Assembly (NCBI GenBank): GCA_945876305.1
Contig: CAMCOB010000091.1
Location: 1 to 5,537 of the forward strand
Source of the DNA: Bifidobacterium breve
GTDB taxonomy: Bacteria; Actinomycetota; Thermoleophilia; Miltoncostaeales; Miltoncostaeaceae
DNA: 5,537 nt
Direction: 5' to 3'
Positions 5,026-5,537 of this stretch are shown in pieces. The position numbers and the translations under genes were made by a program. A model generated the notes under the pieces. That model was not told where the DNA came from, did not search any database, and saw only the letters and a program-made list of their open reading frames with translations. Within the stretch, counting starts at the first letter, position 1, and every line of letters begins with the position of its first letter.

Positions 5026-5537
5026 GTGAACGATGAGGAAATAGCAGGCGCACTCCCGCCGCTGAGCCCCCGACCCGCATCCGGTGACGGCCTTCCGCCG
5101 CTCGCCCCGCGGGCATCGCAGGGCGCGCAGGCACTTCCGCCGGTCGGGTCGGTTGCCCGCACCGACGCCACGGCCCCACTCAACGCGCCTCCTATGCCGA
5201 GGTCCACGACATCGCCAAAGGCCCCTCCGCAGCCGCAGCCGCAGGCGCCACGCGAACGGGCCGGTCGCATGCGGGTGGTCACGCTGGTGGTGGTTGCCGC
5301 AGCCGCAGGTGCTATCGGTGGCGGACTCACCGCATCATTCCTTGGCGGTGATGATCAGGGCTCGGCGCCCGTGGCGAGTGGCAGCAGTCAGGCGGTGCCC
5401 ACTGCCTCGGCCGCCGATTCGGCGATCATGCCGCTGCAGGACGCCATCTCCAGCGTGAGGCCATCGGTGGTGCAGGTACGCAGTGCCGGGGGGCAGGGCA
5501 GTGGTGTGGTCATGCAGTCGCGCGGGCTCATCATCAC
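5026..5537 (+). CDS. HtrA/DegP-like membrane-anchored serine protease, N-terminal part (cut by window end)
   Basis: The frame from GTG 5026 is open for 170 codons to the window edge. Residues 1-80 are proline-rich and presumably cytoplasmic, with LPPL/LPPV motifs at 10, 23 and 37 and a PQPQPQ run before the anchor. Residues ~82-106 (MRVVTLVVVAAAAGAIGGGL and on) form one transmembrane helix. A Ser/Ala/Gly linker follows, then residues ~138-170: MPLQDAISSVRPSVVQVRSA, GQGSGVV, and RGLIIT. This is the start of a trypsin-like HtrA domain, in which the TNxHV motif with the catalytic His normally comes next. The catalytic triad and any PDZ domain lie outside the window. The family degrades or refolds damaged envelope proteins outside the membrane; a long proline-rich cytoplasmic head is common in actinobacterial members. 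Family identity is good; symbols such as htrA or pepD cannot be settled from this fragment. Confidence 0.85.
   Translation, partial: MNDEEIAGALPPLSPRPASGDGLPPLAPRASQGAQALPPVGSVARTDATAPLNAPPMPRSTTSPKAPPQPQPQAPRERAGRMRVVTLVVVAAAAGAIGGGLTASFLGGDDQGSAPVASGSSQAVPTASAADSAIMPLQDAISSVRPSVVQVRSAGGQGSGVVMQSRGLII

Overview
The window is GC-rich (roughly two thirds G+C), with codon third positions strongly biased to G or C. It looks like chromosomal DNA of a high-GC actinobacterium. The support is a LytR C-terminal-domain protein, a luciferase-like oxidoreductase of the kind that is abundant (often F420-dependent) in Actinobacteria, and an HtrA-type protease with a long proline-rich cytoplasmic N-terminus. 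A deep-branching or uncultured actinobacterium would fit, but the phylum is an inference from gene content. I see no rRNA, tRNA, CRISPR array, transposase or integrase.

Left part (1-1822), minus strand: a two-gene operon. The first gene (1226-1822) encodes a membrane-anchored protein with a Thr/Gly-rich linker and a LytR_C domain. Its stop overlaps, as ATGA, the start of the second gene (1229 down to beyond base 1). The second gene is the most unusual item here. Its first ~308 residues are a luciferase-like (LLM) oxidoreductase, and the same uninterrupted frame then runs into the N-terminus of an acyl/aryl-CoA synthetase (AMP-binding, benzoate-CoA-ligase-like). The ligase core lies outside the window. 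This gene has no stop inside the window, so it is easy to miss.

Middle (1823-2050): a divergent intergenic region of about 230 bases with one perfect 10-bp palindrome and a candidate extended -10 element, but no convincing gene.

Right part (2051-5537), plus strand: a large superfamily 2 helicase (RadD/ResIII-like, DEAH box) carries a long unrecognised helical C-terminal region and a tail with two arginine/lysine tracts. It is translationally coupled (ATGA overlap) to a 90-residue Ala/Glu/Arg-rich helical protein of unknown function. A weak candidate for a 32-residue membrane peptide follows in the same frame as that protein. After a locally AT-rich gap comes the 5' end of an HtrA/DegP-like membrane-anchored serine protease, cut by the window edge just before its catalytic histidine. 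Its upstream gap holds a sequence resembling an ECF-sigma (sigma-E type) promoter.

The helicase and its small partner look like one nucleic-acid-processing unit. The LytR_C protein and HtrA are both envelope-related but lie in separate transcription units. The best candidates for something undescribed are the LLM-CoA-ligase fusion and the helicase/small-protein pair.
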